A DNA stretch of 64,000 nt from Novosphingobium sp. G106 (GTDB lineage Bacteria > Pseudomonadota > Alphaproteobacteria > Sphingomonadales > Sphingomonadaceae). The stretch spans positions 1,860,001 through 1,924,000 of the forward strand of contig NZ_JAHOOZ010000001.1 in NCBI RefSeq assembly GCF_019075875.1, read 5' to 3'. Below are positions 35,218-44,143 of this stretch, one piece after another. Position 1 is the stretch's first letter. Each line of letters starts with the position of its first letter. The notes beneath the pieces are model-generated. The model was not told the DNA's origin. It was given only the letters and a program-made list of their open reading frames with translations, and made no database searches. The translations under genes were made by a program, and so were the position numbers.

Positions 35218-37689
35218 ATGAACAGGCTGCAGATTCGTGAAACCGCGCTGTTGATGAGTTCAGCATGCGCGGCGAGCGCCTTGATGGCAGGAACGGCTTA
35301 TGCCCAGGGCGCCAATGAATCGACGGGTCTCGAGGATATCGTCGTCACTGCCCAGAAACGCGAGCAGAGCGTGCAGGACGTGCCCATCGCCGTGACCGCG
35401 CTGTCTGCGGATACGCTTCAGGCCAATCGCGTCACCAATGTCGGCGATCTGTCCGGCCTGGCTCCGGGCTTTACAGTCCGCCCAGCGGCCGGTGGTTCTG
35501 CAATTCCATCGTTTTCGATGCGCGGTGCCGTAAGCTATGGCGTGGTGCCGGGGTCGGATAAGGAAGTCTCCGTCTATCTCGACGGGGTCTATATTTCGTC
35601 GCCGCGCGGTTCGATCTTCGACCTTCCGGACGTGCAGCGCATTGAAGTCCTTCGCGGTCCCCAGGGTACTCTGTTTGGCCGCAACGCCACCGCAGGCGCG
35701 GTCAGCGTCACTACCCGTGACCCCAGCGGCGAAGTGGGCGTCAAAGCGACGGCCACTTACGGCAACCAGGACGAGTTTCGCTTCGGGATCGGCGTGGACC
35801 TTCCTCAGGTCGGCCCTTTCAGCGCCTATCTAAGCTACATACACAACTATCGCCGGGGTGACATCCGCAACGCCAACGCCGGGATGATCTGGAACCGCAC
35901 CGCCTCGGCCTATGCGCCGATCGCCAAGGTGAACCGCTCGCCCGAGTGGCTTGGAACACGCGATTCCGATACCTTTTTCGGCGCCCTCAAATTCGAGAGC
36001 GGTGATTTCACCACGGTCTATAAATATGACCGCACCCAGGACGATGGCACGCCTGAAGGAACCGGAGCCGCGGGCATCGATCCGGCATTTCCGGGCGTAG
36101 GCGCGGTCCTCAGGGCCCTTACGACTACACAGCCGTTCCCGGTCTATTTTGCCGCCGACGGCAAGCGCCCCGACATTGTCAACAATGGATGGGCAATCCC
36201 CAAGCGTTTGCGTGTCGAGGGCCACAGCCTTACCAGCACCTATCAGGTCAGCGACAGCTTTTCGGTCAAGAACATTGCGGCGTACCGCAAGTCCGAGATC
36301 TTCAGCGCTTCAGCACTCGACGGCTTCAGTGCGCTGCCGCTGACGCCGCAGGCGGCTCTCGCCTATGCGCCGATCGTCGCGGCCTCCACCGTCCCGGGTT
36401 TCGCAACCCTTCCGGCCGTCAACCAGGGAGCTATCGTCCAGGCGGTTGCCTCCGGCCTCGTCGGACTGCCGTTCGTCGCGCTGGCAACAGCAGCCCAGAG
36501 CCGGAGCAAGCAGTGGAGCGACGAGCTTCAGTTCAACTATACGTCCGACTTCCTCACCGCGACCGTGGGGGCAATGTATTTCCACTCGCAAGACTATAGC
36601 GCCGAGCATCTTTTCCAGAATACGCCCCAATTCTCGCCCTTTCCGGGTGGGGTAATTCCGCAACGAAGCGCCGGGCGCGGCTCCAACAAGGCTACCTCCT
36701 TGGCAGCCTATGCGCAGCTTGAGTTCCACGTAACACCGCAGCTCGATCTGGTACTCGGCGGCCGTGTGACGGATGACAAGAAGTCCGGAACCTTCGACTA
36801 CGGCACCCCACCGGCGTTGAAGCATACCGCGTTCTCGTACCACAAGACCAAGCCCAACTATCTGGTCGGCGTGAATTACAAGCCGACGGACGACTTGCTG
36901 CTCTACGGCAAGTTCTCTACCGCATTCGTGTCCGGCGGCACGGTTTCGGTAATCACCTTCGAGCCGGAAACCGCAACCTCCTTCGAGGCCGGTATCAAGG
37001 CCGAAGTGCTCGACAGACGGCTTCGCGCCAATCTCGCCGTCTACCAGGTGACCTACAAGCACGTGCAGTCGGCCCAGTCGGCGACCAACTTCACCTCGCA
37101 GATCACCACGCTCACCGGCGATCCGGCTCTGGCGGGATCGCTCGGCACTCTGGTGGTCGATGCCGGCACAATCAAGGCAAAGGGTTTCGAACTTGATCTC
37201 ACTGCTGCACCCGTCAGAGGACTGACACTAGGTGGCAGCTTGGGCTACACCAACACAAAGTTCTCCGATGTGCCCGCCTTCCTGCTTTCTGCAAACGGCG
37301 GCGCCTATCTGCCGTCTCTGCGACCGGACTGGACCGGCAGCCTGTACAGCCAATTCGACACCAAACCTTTTGGCGCAGGCGAGGCATATCTATCTTTCCG
37401 CGGCGACGCGATCTACCAGTCGCGGATGTCGCTCTCACAGAACTCGGCGCTGCCTGAGTATTCAACCTTCTTGCGCAACTACGCCTATGTTCCAGCTTAC
37501 TGGGTCTTCAATGGTCGCGTTGCGGTCAAGGAGATGAACCTGGGCGGAGTGAATACTGAGCTGGCGTTATGGGGACGGAACCTGACTGACCGGAAATATG
37601 CTTCCTTCGCGCTCGATCTAAAATTCGCGGGAGGCGCCAACTATATTCCGGCTCGCTCATATGGCGCTGATCTCACGATCAAGTTCTGA
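35218..37689 (+). CDS. TonB-dependent outer-membrane receptor
   Basis: 823 residues, intact. Seen: a signal peptide ending near GTAYAQ, TonB box DIVVTAQKREQ, the plug (VGDLSGLAPGFTV, YLDGVYISSPRG, IEVLRGPQGTLFGRNATAG) and a full barrel ending ARSYGADLTIKF. ATG 35218 has GGGGAG upstream; the longer open frame is not supported. It lies near the ThuA and GMC-dehydrogenase genes, which suggests uptake of a glycoside or sugar-like ligand (inference). Confidence 0.93.
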   Translation: MNRLQIRETALLMSSACAASALMAGTAYAQGANESTGLEDIVVTAQKREQSVQDVPIAVTALSADTLQANRVTNVGDLSGLAPGFTVRPAAGGSAIPSFSMRGAVSYGVVPGSDKEVSVYLDGVYISSPRGSIFDLPDVQRIEVLRGPQGTLFGRNATAGAVSVTTRDPSGEVGVKATATYGNQDEFRFGIGVDLPQVGPFSAYLSYIHNYRRGDIRNANAGMIWNRTASAYAPIAKVNRSPEWLGTRDSDTFFGALKFESGDFTTVYKYDRTQDDGTPEGTGAAGIDPAFPGVGAVLRALTTTQPFPVYFAADGKRPDIVNNGWAIPKRLRVEGHSLTSTYQVSDSFSVKNIAAYRKSEIFSASALDGFSALPLTPQAALAYAPIVAASTVPGFATLPAVNQGAIVQAVASGLVGLPFVALATAAQSRSKQWSDELQFNYTSDFLTATVGAMYFHSQDYSAEHLFQNTPQFSPFPGGVIPQRSAGRGSNKATSLAAYAQLEFHVTPQLDLVLGGRVTDDKKSGTFDYGTPPALKHTAFSYHKTKPNYLVGVNYKPTDDLLLYGKFSTAFVSGGTVSVITFEPETATSFEAGIKAEVLDRRLRANLAVYQVTYKHVQSAQSATNFTSQITTLTGDPALAGSLGTLVVDAGTIKAKGFELDLTAAPVRGLTLGGSLGYTNTKFSDVPAFLLSANGGAYLPSLRPDWTGSLYSQFDTKPFGAGEAYLSFRGDAIYQSRMSLSQNSALPEYSTFLRNYAYVPAYWVFNGRVAVKEMNLGGVNTELALWGRNLTDRKYASFALDLKFAGGANYIPARSYGADLTIKF

Positions 37690-37712
37690 GCCTGTCGACT
37701 AGCGAACGCAAT

Positions 37713-37733
37713 GCCCGGGCCGTTGGCCCGGGC
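37713..37733 (+). terminator. Hairpin after the TonB receptor
   Basis: Perfect nine-base stem GCCCGGGCC/GGCCCGGGC with a GTT loop, 23 bases after the stop. No T run follows on the plus strand. Confidence 0.6.
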
Positions 37734-37905
37734 GCTACGTTCGTCACAACATCGACGTCAGAATGATATTTCACAGTTCAGACGTAGTGCCACATGGCCG
37801 AAAACGGCAATGCAAAGCACGACTTCATTTGTTCCGTGAGGTCCACGCGCAATTCGCCGATTGCACAGTCCGGCTGGAGGGGCTCCGCCTGCCAGGCTAA
37901 TGCGG

Positions 37906-38775
37906 TCATTTCCCTTCCACGCACGGGGCCTCGCTCGCAGCCCAGGCCACGGCATTGGTCAGCAAGGCACGGTAGTGCGGTTCCGCGAACGCGGCGGCCT
38001 CATGCCCCATGGCGGTATAGAGCACCCGGCCGCGGCCGACGCAGTGGCTCCAGACCACAGGGTGGTCCTTGCCCATGGCAATATCCCTCATAAGTATATC
38101 GCGGGGCTTGTAAGTCGTTTCATCTACCGTCGCGAGGACTTGGTACCCTTTGTCCCGGACCGACTTGTGGAACGAGTACCATTCGTCCGCTCGCTTCCAC
38201 TCGCCCGGCAATCCGCTAGTTACCGGATCCGCGGCATTCTCAATCCGAACAGTCGCCGCCGCGATACCGGGCCAGCCGATATGATTGGCGAATTGCGCGC
38301 CAATCACTTGGTCGACGTACCAGGGCAAACGCTGCGAGCCGTCGCCCGCGGCATGGATTCCCACGAAGCCGCCGCCACTTATGAGATAGGTCTTGAACGC
38401 TTGCCACTGCAGCGGCGTCAGCATGTTGCCGCTGGCGTTGCTGAAGACGACGACCCGGAAACGCGCCAGCTGCTGGGGATTGAATACGGCACCGTTCTCG
38501 GTCTCGTAGATACCCCAACCCCGCTCGCGCGCGACCTCGCGGAACATCGTGTTTGCCCCTTCGATCGCGCCTTCGTGGCGAAAGCCGTTGGTCTTCGAGA
38601 AGATCAGAATCGCGGGCGACCTGAGGTCGTCGGGTAACCTCGGCGGGACCGTCTCATAGACATTCACGCCGTGAATCGCGCGGTAGGTTATGGGACCGAT
38701 CCAGATCACCAGCCCAAGCACGATCAGAAAGAGCAAAATCGCCGCCCAGCGCAGGATACGTTTGAAAAGTTTCAT
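37906..38775 (-). CDS. ThuA-like domain protein, membrane-anchored
   Basis: 289 residues. An N-terminal hydrophobic helix (ILRWAAILLFLIVLGLVIW) anchors a ThuA/glutamine-amidotransferase-like domain. Seen: ILIFSKTNGFRHEGAIEG, VVVFSNASGNMLTP, GGGFVGIHAAGDG, DEWYSF, and HPVVWSHCVGRGRVLYTAMGHEAAAF. ThuA proteins are linked to metabolism of 3-keto-sugars and trehalose. It is divergent from the GMC dehydrogenase pair at 39030-41370, a recurring neighbourhood for sugar 3-oxidation. Start at 38775 (MKLFKR). Confidence 0.85.
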   Translation of the reverse strand: MKLFKRILRWAAILLFLIVLGLVIWIGPITYRAIHGVNVYETVPPRLPDDLRSPAILIFSKTNGFRHEGAIEGANTMFREVARERGWGIYETENGAVFNPQQLARFRVVVFSNASGNMLTPLQWQAFKTYLISGGGFVGIHAAGDGSQRLPWYVDQVIGAQFANHIGWPGIAAATVRIENAADPVTSGLPGEWKRADEWYSFHKSVRDKGYQVLATVDETTYKPRDILMRDIAMGKDHPVVWSHCVGRGRVLYTAMGHEAAAFAEPHYRALLTNAVAWAASEAPCVEGK

Positions 38776-39029
38776 GGCCGGGCCTTTATCAAGAGCACGA
38801 AATGGGCGCACACAGCTGAAAGGCGCTGCGCCATAAATGCAGACGACCGACCTGTGCGCAGCATCGCCAACCCCGTTCGCGCATGCACCTGAAATTTGGC
38901 GACTGCTGTCAAACGCCGCAAACGGACTTGCGTGATCATTCGGCCCTCGTTAACGCTACCAAAAATAAAATGCAATGAACCTAAAGCAATACTGTCAACG
39001 CACTTTGGCGCCGTCCAGGAGAGATGTGA

Positions 39030-39672
39030 ATGGAAAAGGATGAGCTCGCTGATCTGACGGCCGGCGCCGCCGCGGCTCGCATTGAGGGGGGTTGCGACAA
39101 GCACTTCCGCAGCCTGGCATGCGGCCTCCAGTCGGCGCAGCTTCATCCGCGGCGCCGTTCTCTCCATCGGCAGCGCAGGCCTCGCATTTCCTGGATGGGA
39201 AAAGCTCCTGGCTTCTGCCGCTGGCAAGGCTCCGTTCCTGGGGACGGCCCGCTTTGCCGTGCTCGACGCGGTTGCCGAAACTATCATGCCGCGCACAGAT
39301 ACGCCGGGTGCGCGCGACGCTCTGGTGCCAGCCCGTTTCGATGCACTCATGCGGGCCTGGGCGTCACCGCAAACCCAGTCAGACTTCCAGCGCGTGCTCG
39401 ACGAGATCGAAGTCGCCGCCCGGCCGGTCGATTCCAAAGGAATTGCAGCCCTGTCGGCACCCCAGCAACTCGAGATCGTCAGCGCCTACGACCGGGCGAA
39501 GATGAGGGACCCGGCGTACAATCGGTTCAAGACGCTCATTCTCTCGCTCTATTACATTTCGGAACCGGGAGCGACGCAGGAACTTCGCTACGAACATGTC
39601 CCGGGCGCTTGGGAGCCGTCCATTCCCGTGACCGCGGATACCCGCGCCTACGCCATCGATGTCAGCGTTTGA
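39030..39672 (+). pseudogene. Gluconate 2-dehydrogenase subunit 3-like protein, one frameshift
   Basis: Small subunit partner of membrane GMC dehydrogenases. The ATG at 39030 follows AGGAGAG and opens a frame for about 20 residues. Deleting one base in a G6 run (39086-39091) joins it to the main frame, giving 213 residues with a twin-arginine signal SSRRSFIRG, then RFAVLDAVAETIMPRTDTPGA, the family signature. As read, only an internal TTG (39082) would start the main frame. It ends 12 bases before the GMC gene. The subunit is exported by Tat and helps maturation or electron transfer of the large subunit. Confidence 0.85.
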
Positions 39673-39684
39673 AGGACCATTGAA

Positions 39685-41370
39685 ATGTTCGATGCAATCG
39701 TCGTCGGCTCCGGCATCAGCGGTGGCTGGGTCGCCAAGGAACTCACTGAAAAAGGCCTGAAGGTCCTGCTGCTGGAACGCGGCCCTAACATCGAGCACAT
39801 TACCGACTACAAAGACGGTCTCATGCCGTGGGAGCAGGAGAACGAAGGCCGCGTTCCTGAAGACGAGGCCGCCCGCGACTATGCGATCCAGAGTACGGTC
39901 TATCCGTTCAGCAGCGCGAATAAAACGTTTTGGGTCAACGACCGCGAGCACCCTTATTCCACGGCCGAAGGGAAGCCCTTCACTTGGATCAGGGGATTCC
40001 ATTTGGGCGGCCGCTCTCTGATGTGGGGCCGTATGTCTTTGCGTCTAAGCGACCTCGATTTTAGCGCGAACAAGAAGGACGGTCATGGCTCTGACTGGCC
40101 GATTCGGTACGCAGATCTCAAGCCGTGGTACGACCATGTCGAGGCCTTCGCGGGCGTGTCGGGATCGACCGAAGGGTTGGCGCAGCTTCCCGATGGCGAT
40201 TTCCTCAAGCCCATGGGGCTCAACGACGTCGAAGCGGACTTCAAGAAAAAGATCGAGGCCCGATTCCCCGGGCGCACGGTAATTCCGCCGCGTGTAGCGA
40301 ACCTCTCGGAGGCGCGCGAACAGCACACCGATCTGGGCAGAAGCCCCTGCCAGTACCGCTCGCAGTGCCATAACGGCTGCAGCTACGGCGCCTATTTCTC
40401 CAGCCTTAGCGCGACGCTTCCCGCAGCGCAGAAGACGGGGAATTTGACTGTCGTCACGGACGCCATCGTCGACAGCGTCATCCATGACCCCAAATCCAAC
40501 CGCGTGACGGGTGTCCGAGTGATCGATGGCAAGACGAAGCAGGGCAAAACCTACGATGCCAGAATGGTCTTCCTCAATGCTTCGACCATTCCGACCGCGC
40601 AAATCCTGTTAGGTTCAAAGAGCGCCGCTTTCCCCAATGGCCTTGCTAACAGCTCGGATATGGTCGGGCGCAACCTGATGGATCATCTCGGCGGAGCTTT
40701 CGCCATGGGTGTCTATCCAGGCTTCGAGGACCGCTATTATCGTGGCCGCCGGCCGCAGGCGAACATCATTCCCAGGTATCGCAATGTCGACACTCAGGAA
40801 GATTACCTTCGCAGCTTCGGCATGGTCGCCATGGCGTTCCGGTCCAACTGGAAGTTCGCTTCCATGGCGCCGATAGGCGTCGGTGCGGCAGCTAAGCAAC
40901 GGATGCGTGGGCCTGGCCCCTGGATGCTTTTCGCTGGCGGCGGTGCGGAAATGTTGCCCAATCGCGACAACCGGGTGACCTTGCATCCCACCCGCAAGGA
41001 TCAGTGGGGCATGGCCATTCCGCATATCGAGTGCGCGCCCGGAGACAACGATCGTAAGGTCGTTGCTGCCGCGCAAGCCGACGCAGAGGCAATGCTCACG
41101 GCTGCGGGCGCACATATTATCGCCAAGGGTCAGGGTCCGGGCAGTCCTGGCGTGACGATACACGAAATGGGCACCGCACATATGGGCACCGATCCCAGGA
41201 CATCGGTGCTGAACAAATACAACCAGGCCCACGACGTGCCGAACCTTTTCATCACCGACGGTTCTGCCATGGCCTCCAGCGCGACCCAGAACCCGTCCCT
41301 GACTTATATGGCGCTATCCGCGCGGGCAGCGCACCATGCGGTGGAGTTTCTCAAGGCCGGGAAAATCTAG
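39685..41370 (+). CDS. GMC family dehydrogenase, gluconate/glycoside 3-dehydrogenase type
   Basis: 561 residues. Seen: FAD motif IVVGSGISGGWVAKEL, the GFHLGGRSLMWGRMS substrate-loop signature, a Cys-containing CQYRSQCHNGCSYG, and C-terminal GTAHMGTDP and NPSLTYMAL with catalytic His and Asn. This subgroup oxidises sugars, sugar acids or glycosides (often at C3) and passes electrons to the respiratory chain. It pairs with the subunit 3 gene immediately upstream and, divergently, the ThuA protein. Confidence 0.92.
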   Translation: MFDAIVVGSGISGGWVAKELTEKGLKVLLLERGPNIEHITDYKDGLMPWEQENEGRVPEDEAARDYAIQSTVYPFSSANKTFWVNDREHPYSTAEGKPFTWIRGFHLGGRSLMWGRMSLRLSDLDFSANKKDGHGSDWPIRYADLKPWYDHVEAFAGVSGSTEGLAQLPDGDFLKPMGLNDVEADFKKKIEARFPGRTVIPPRVANLSEAREQHTDLGRSPCQYRSQCHNGCSYGAYFSSLSATLPAAQKTGNLTVVTDAIVDSVIHDPKSNRVTGVRVIDGKTKQGKTYDARMVFLNASTIPTAQILLGSKSAAFPNGLANSSDMVGRNLMDHLGGAFAMGVYPGFEDRYYRGRRPQANIIPRYRNVDTQEDYLRSFGMVAMAFRSNWKFASMAPIGVGAAAKQRMRGPGPWMLFAGGGAEMLPNRDNRVTLHPTRKDQWGMAIPHIECAPGDNDRKVVAAAQADAEAMLTAAGAHIIAKGQGPGSPGVTIHEMGTAHMGTDPRTSVLNKYNQAHDVPNLFITDGSAMASSATQNPSLTYMALSARAAHHAVEFLKAGKI

Positions 41371-41459
41371 GCTGACCAGGCCAGCGGGAAGTGTGGGACT
41401 CGGTTGCGATAGTGCCGAAAACAGCCAGCAGAGCGCTATTTCTCCCACTCTGAAAAGAA

Positions 41460-41486
41460 GGCCCGGACGTTGTCGTCCGGGCCTTT
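41460..41486 (+). terminator. Hairpin and short T run after the GMC dehydrogenase
   Basis: Perfect ten-base stem GGCCCGGACG/CGTCCGGGCC with a TTGT loop followed by TTT, 89 bases past the stop. A minus-strand frame also crosses it, but the hairpin is the better explanation. Confidence 0.6.
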
Positions 41487-41558
41487 GAAAGTTTTGGGAG
41501 AGGATGCCTGAAAGGCACGTCCCTTGTCGGCGGTTACTGACATTGTTGCAAGTGCGAA

Positions 41559-41921
41559 ATGCGATGCTGCAGTTGCGAAATATGCGAAAGCCTGGACCTC
41601 TACATTACCGCGAGTCCGATGCATCACCGTCAATGGCGCCATCAGCGAACCTGCCGGAGAAAAGGAAATGGGCGCCCCCGATTGCAGCCAGGAGACCTCA
41701 TTCGGCGCGATGCCGGAGACGCTTGGCGCATCTTGTCGATACCGGAAGGCTACGATCGGCACGCCGACCGAGCCGAGTGCCGGTACGAGCGCCAGTCGCT
41801 CGGCTCGCTTCAACTCAATGGTACCCGGGCCGAGCCATGGGCCAAAAACGGCCGCATCGAGAACTTCGTGATTGCGGATTTGCGGCCGTTGGATCCCGGG
41901 GTGCTGGACGGCAAGAACTAA
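41559..41921 (+). CDS. Possible small protein of unknown function
   Basis: 120-codon frame whose last 75 codons have the high third-position GC of local genes and an ordered-looking sequence (GDAWRILSIPEGYDRHAD, then FVIADLRPLDPG). The first 40 residues look like random sequence and no ribosome-binding site is clear, so it may be a fragment or begin later. No family recognised. The rest of 41371-41951 shows only the hairpin. Confidence 0.25.
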   Translation: MRCCSCEICESLDLYITASPMHHRQWRHQRTCRRKGNGRPRLQPGDLIRRDAGDAWRILSIPEGYDRHADRAECRYERQSLGSLQLNGTRAEPWAKNGRIENFVIADLRPLDPGVLDGKN

Positions 41922-41951
41922 GGCGCAAGGGGTTCGGCGACAGGATTTCAG

Positions 41952-42251
41952 TCAGTAGCGCTGCTGGCGCTGGTACATACCGCGGTAGCGCTGAACGTGT
42001 GTGGTGCGCAGGCCCAACAAGCCCGAACGATCGACAGCACGCTGCCAGGACGAAAATTCCTCGAGCGTCAGTGCGTAGCGTTCGCAAACTTCCTCGATGG
42101 TGAGCAGGCCTCCATTTGCAGCCGCCACCACTTCAGCCTTGCGGCGAGCAGTCCAGCGCGAGATTGTGAGTGCCGGCAGCAGATCCATCGTCAACAATTC
42201 GCCGAGCGGCCCGATTACCGTCGCGCGACGGAACGCCTGTTTTCCGTGCAC
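41952..42251 (-). CDS. DUF1153 protein (SciP-like)
   Basis: 99 residues, GTG start with GGGGGAG upstream. Seen: the DUF1153 pattern VIGPLGELLT, RWTARRKAEVVAAANGGLLTIEEVCERYALTLEEFSSWQRAVDR and GLRTTHVQRYR. SciP of Caulobacter is a DUF1153 helix-turn-helix protein that restrains CtrA-driven transcription. This copy departs from the usual N-terminus (TISRWTARRK for the common RWV-RRK) and lies alone near a catabolic region, so it may be an accessory paralogue. Confidence 0.8.
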   Translation of the reverse strand: MHGKQAFRRATVIGPLGELLTMDLLPALTISRWTARRKAEVVAAANGGLLTIEEVCERYALTLEEFSSWQRAVDRSGLLGLRTTHVQRYRGMYQRQQRY

Positions 42252-42364
42252 ATCACACTCCCCGGGGGAACCTCTGCAGCTGCGATGAGCGCTGCAGATC
42301 GGAGGCGGCGATAAACGAATGGTGTTAAGGCGAAGTAAGGCTCGCGCGGCTGGCCGCTACTGCG

Positions 42365-42745
42365 TCACCGGTCAGGTGCCACCGTCCGCTCGCGATTGCC
42401 AGGTAGCGTGTCCGGAGCGCTTTCGCGCTCCTCGACGATGACGATGCGGGTCGCGGCGCGGTCCAGAAACTGTGCTTCGTCCTTCGCGATGATCTCTGCC
42501 ATTTCGGGCGAAACGATGTTGTCACGGTGATCGCGCCAATTTCCGTCTAGGTCATACCAGACCTCCGTGATGCAATCGCAGTCGGCCAAGCCAACCGACC
42601 GATCCACAATGTAGTTGCGCCTGTAACGGATTAGTGGCCCTTCGAATGACGAGGCCAAGGGAACATGGCGGTTCTCATAGTAGTCCTGGAAGTCCTCGAG
42701 ACTCATTCCGGGCTTGCGACTGAGCAGCAAGATCATCTTGATCAT
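42365..42745 (-). CDS. EthD domain protein
   Basis: About 126 residues. Seen: MIKMILLLSRKPGMSLEDF, YYENRHVPLA, and a C-terminal ERESAPDTLP tail; the ferredoxin-like dimeric alpha-beta barrel EthD pattern. Such small proteins accompany P450 and catabolic operons with unknown chemistry. The start at 42745 fits the conserved N-terminus; upstream open codons overlap the acyl-CoA dehydrogenase gene. It follows that gene on the same strand with a 101-base gap. Confidence 0.75.
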   Translation of the reverse strand: MIKMILLLSRKPGMSLEDFQDYYENRHVPLASSFEGPLIRYRRNYIVDRSVGLADCDCITEVWYDLDGNWRDHRDNIVSPEMAEIIAKDEAQFLDRAATRIVIVEERESAPDTLPGNRERTVAPDR

Positions 42746-42846
42746 CGTGTCATCTGCCCTTCCTCGTGTATGGGCGCGGGCGCTTTGACAGCCTGAAAGC
42801 CCGTCCGCCTGGCCTCGAACGCACCTCGTCTCGTTGGGCTGGGATT

Positions 42847-44037
42847 TCAGCCCTTCTTGACGATATTGCTCGGCACCAGTGTGGGCTGCCCGTGGAGCAA
42901 CTGGTTGGCGATGATGGCATAGTGCATCTCGCTCGCGCCCTCGGCAACGCATTGCGCACGGGCGTCGCGCATGTAGCGGTTGACCCCGGTCGAATCCATG
43001 ATGCCGCTGCCACCCCAGAGCTGGAGCAGCTTGACGCAGACGTCGAAGGCGGTCTCGCATACGAAAGTCTTGCAGACGTTCGACATCGCCGGCTGCATCG
43101 TCCCAGCCTCGAAGGCGCGGACCGTATCGTAAAGCAGCGCGCGCGCCGCAGCGATCTTGCCGTGGGCTTCTGCAAGCCAGAACGACACCGGCTGCAATTC
43201 GGACATCTCGCGGCCATAGAGTCGGCGCTGCTTCACCTGCTCGAGCGTCTTATCGAACAGGCCCTGAGCGCAACCCACCGAAACCGCACAGTGCGCTAGC
43301 AGGTTGGCGGTATTGGCCGCGCGGTGCGAGAAGCCACCGGTCAGGATGTCGCCGAGGATGTCGTCCGCTTCGAGATAGACGTTGTCGAAGGCGATCGGCC
43401 CGGTGTTCGTCCCGCGCCAGCCCAGCTTGTGCTCGTAGGGCGCGACCTTGAAGCCCTCGTCCTCGGCCTCGACGATGACGCAGCCGTAGCCTTCGCTGCC
43501 CTCGCGGTCCTTGGTCTTGCACATGACGAGGTAGGTCCTGGCCGAACCCTGGGTGCAGAACAGCTTCGAGCCGTCGATGCGATATCCCCCAAGATCGTTA
43601 GACTCGTCGGGTATGACCTTGGTCAGGTGCGCAGCGATATTGGCTGCGCCGCCAGGCTCGCTCTGTGAATAGGCCATCAGCCTCTCACCAGAGGCTGCTA
43701 TCGGCAGGATGCGGCGCTTCTGTTCCTCGGTGCCTAGGATCTCGACCGTCCGCGGGCACAGCACGATCTGCACCGTGAGCATGCCGGCGAAGGAGGGGCT
43801 GGCCTTGGCGATTTCCTCGCTGACCAGGCAGACCGAGACCAGATCCGCGCCCGACCCGCCATATTCCTCAGACGTATAGAGTCCGTAGAGGCCGAGTTCC
43901 GCGGCCTTGCGGACCAGTTCGTCCGGCGTCCGCTCCTCGGCGTCGATCTGGTTCGCGACAGGCTCGACTTCCTTGCGCGCGAACACTGCCGCCATGTCGC
44001 GCAGCGCGCGCTGGTCGTCGCTCAGCCAATCTAGCAT
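42847..44037 (-). CDS. Acyl-CoA dehydrogenase
   Basis: 396 residues. Seen: LSDDQRALRDMAAVFARKEV at the N-terminus, MAYSQSEPGGAANIAAHLT (the FAD-loop signature), KLFCTQGSARTYLVM, and C-terminal LLQLWGGSGIMDSTGVNRYMRDARA. It oxidises an acyl-CoA at alpha-beta, passing electrons to ETF. The start at 44037 has GGGGAG upstream; the frame is open to 44244 without support. It is divergent from an APH-family kinase with only 106 bases between starts. The pair resembles a split ACAD10/11. Confidence 0.92.
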   Translation of the reverse strand: MLDWLSDDQRALRDMAAVFARKEVEPVANQIDAEERTPDELVRKAAELGLYGLYTSEEYGGSGADLVSVCLVSEEIAKASPSFAGMLTVQIVLCPRTVEILGTEEQKRRILPIAASGERLMAYSQSEPGGAANIAAHLTKVIPDESNDLGGYRIDGSKLFCTQGSARTYLVMCKTKDREGSEGYGCVIVEAEDEGFKVAPYEHKLGWRGTNTGPIAFDNVYLEADDILGDILTGGFSHRAANTANLLAHCAVSVGCAQGLFDKTLEQVKQRRLYGREMSELQPVSFWLAEAHGKIAAARALLYDTVRAFEAGTMQPAMSNVCKTFVCETAFDVCVKLLQLWGGSGIMDSTGVNRYMRDARAQCVAEGASEMHYAIIANQLLHGQPTLVPSNIVKKG

Positions 44038-44143
44038 TACCGGTTTCTCCCCACGTACATTTGTGGCAAGCGTAGAAATGAATCGGGGGAAGTGCAATTC
44101 ATTGATTGCGATATCGCCGCCGTGTAACCGACGTGGGAGTGCA

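Noticed and set aside
41436..41813. 125-codon minus-strand frame after the GMC dehydrogenase
   Set aside because: Its only ordered-looking end (GPDDNVRAFF) is the translated arm of a perfect terminator-like hairpin; no ribosome-binding site.
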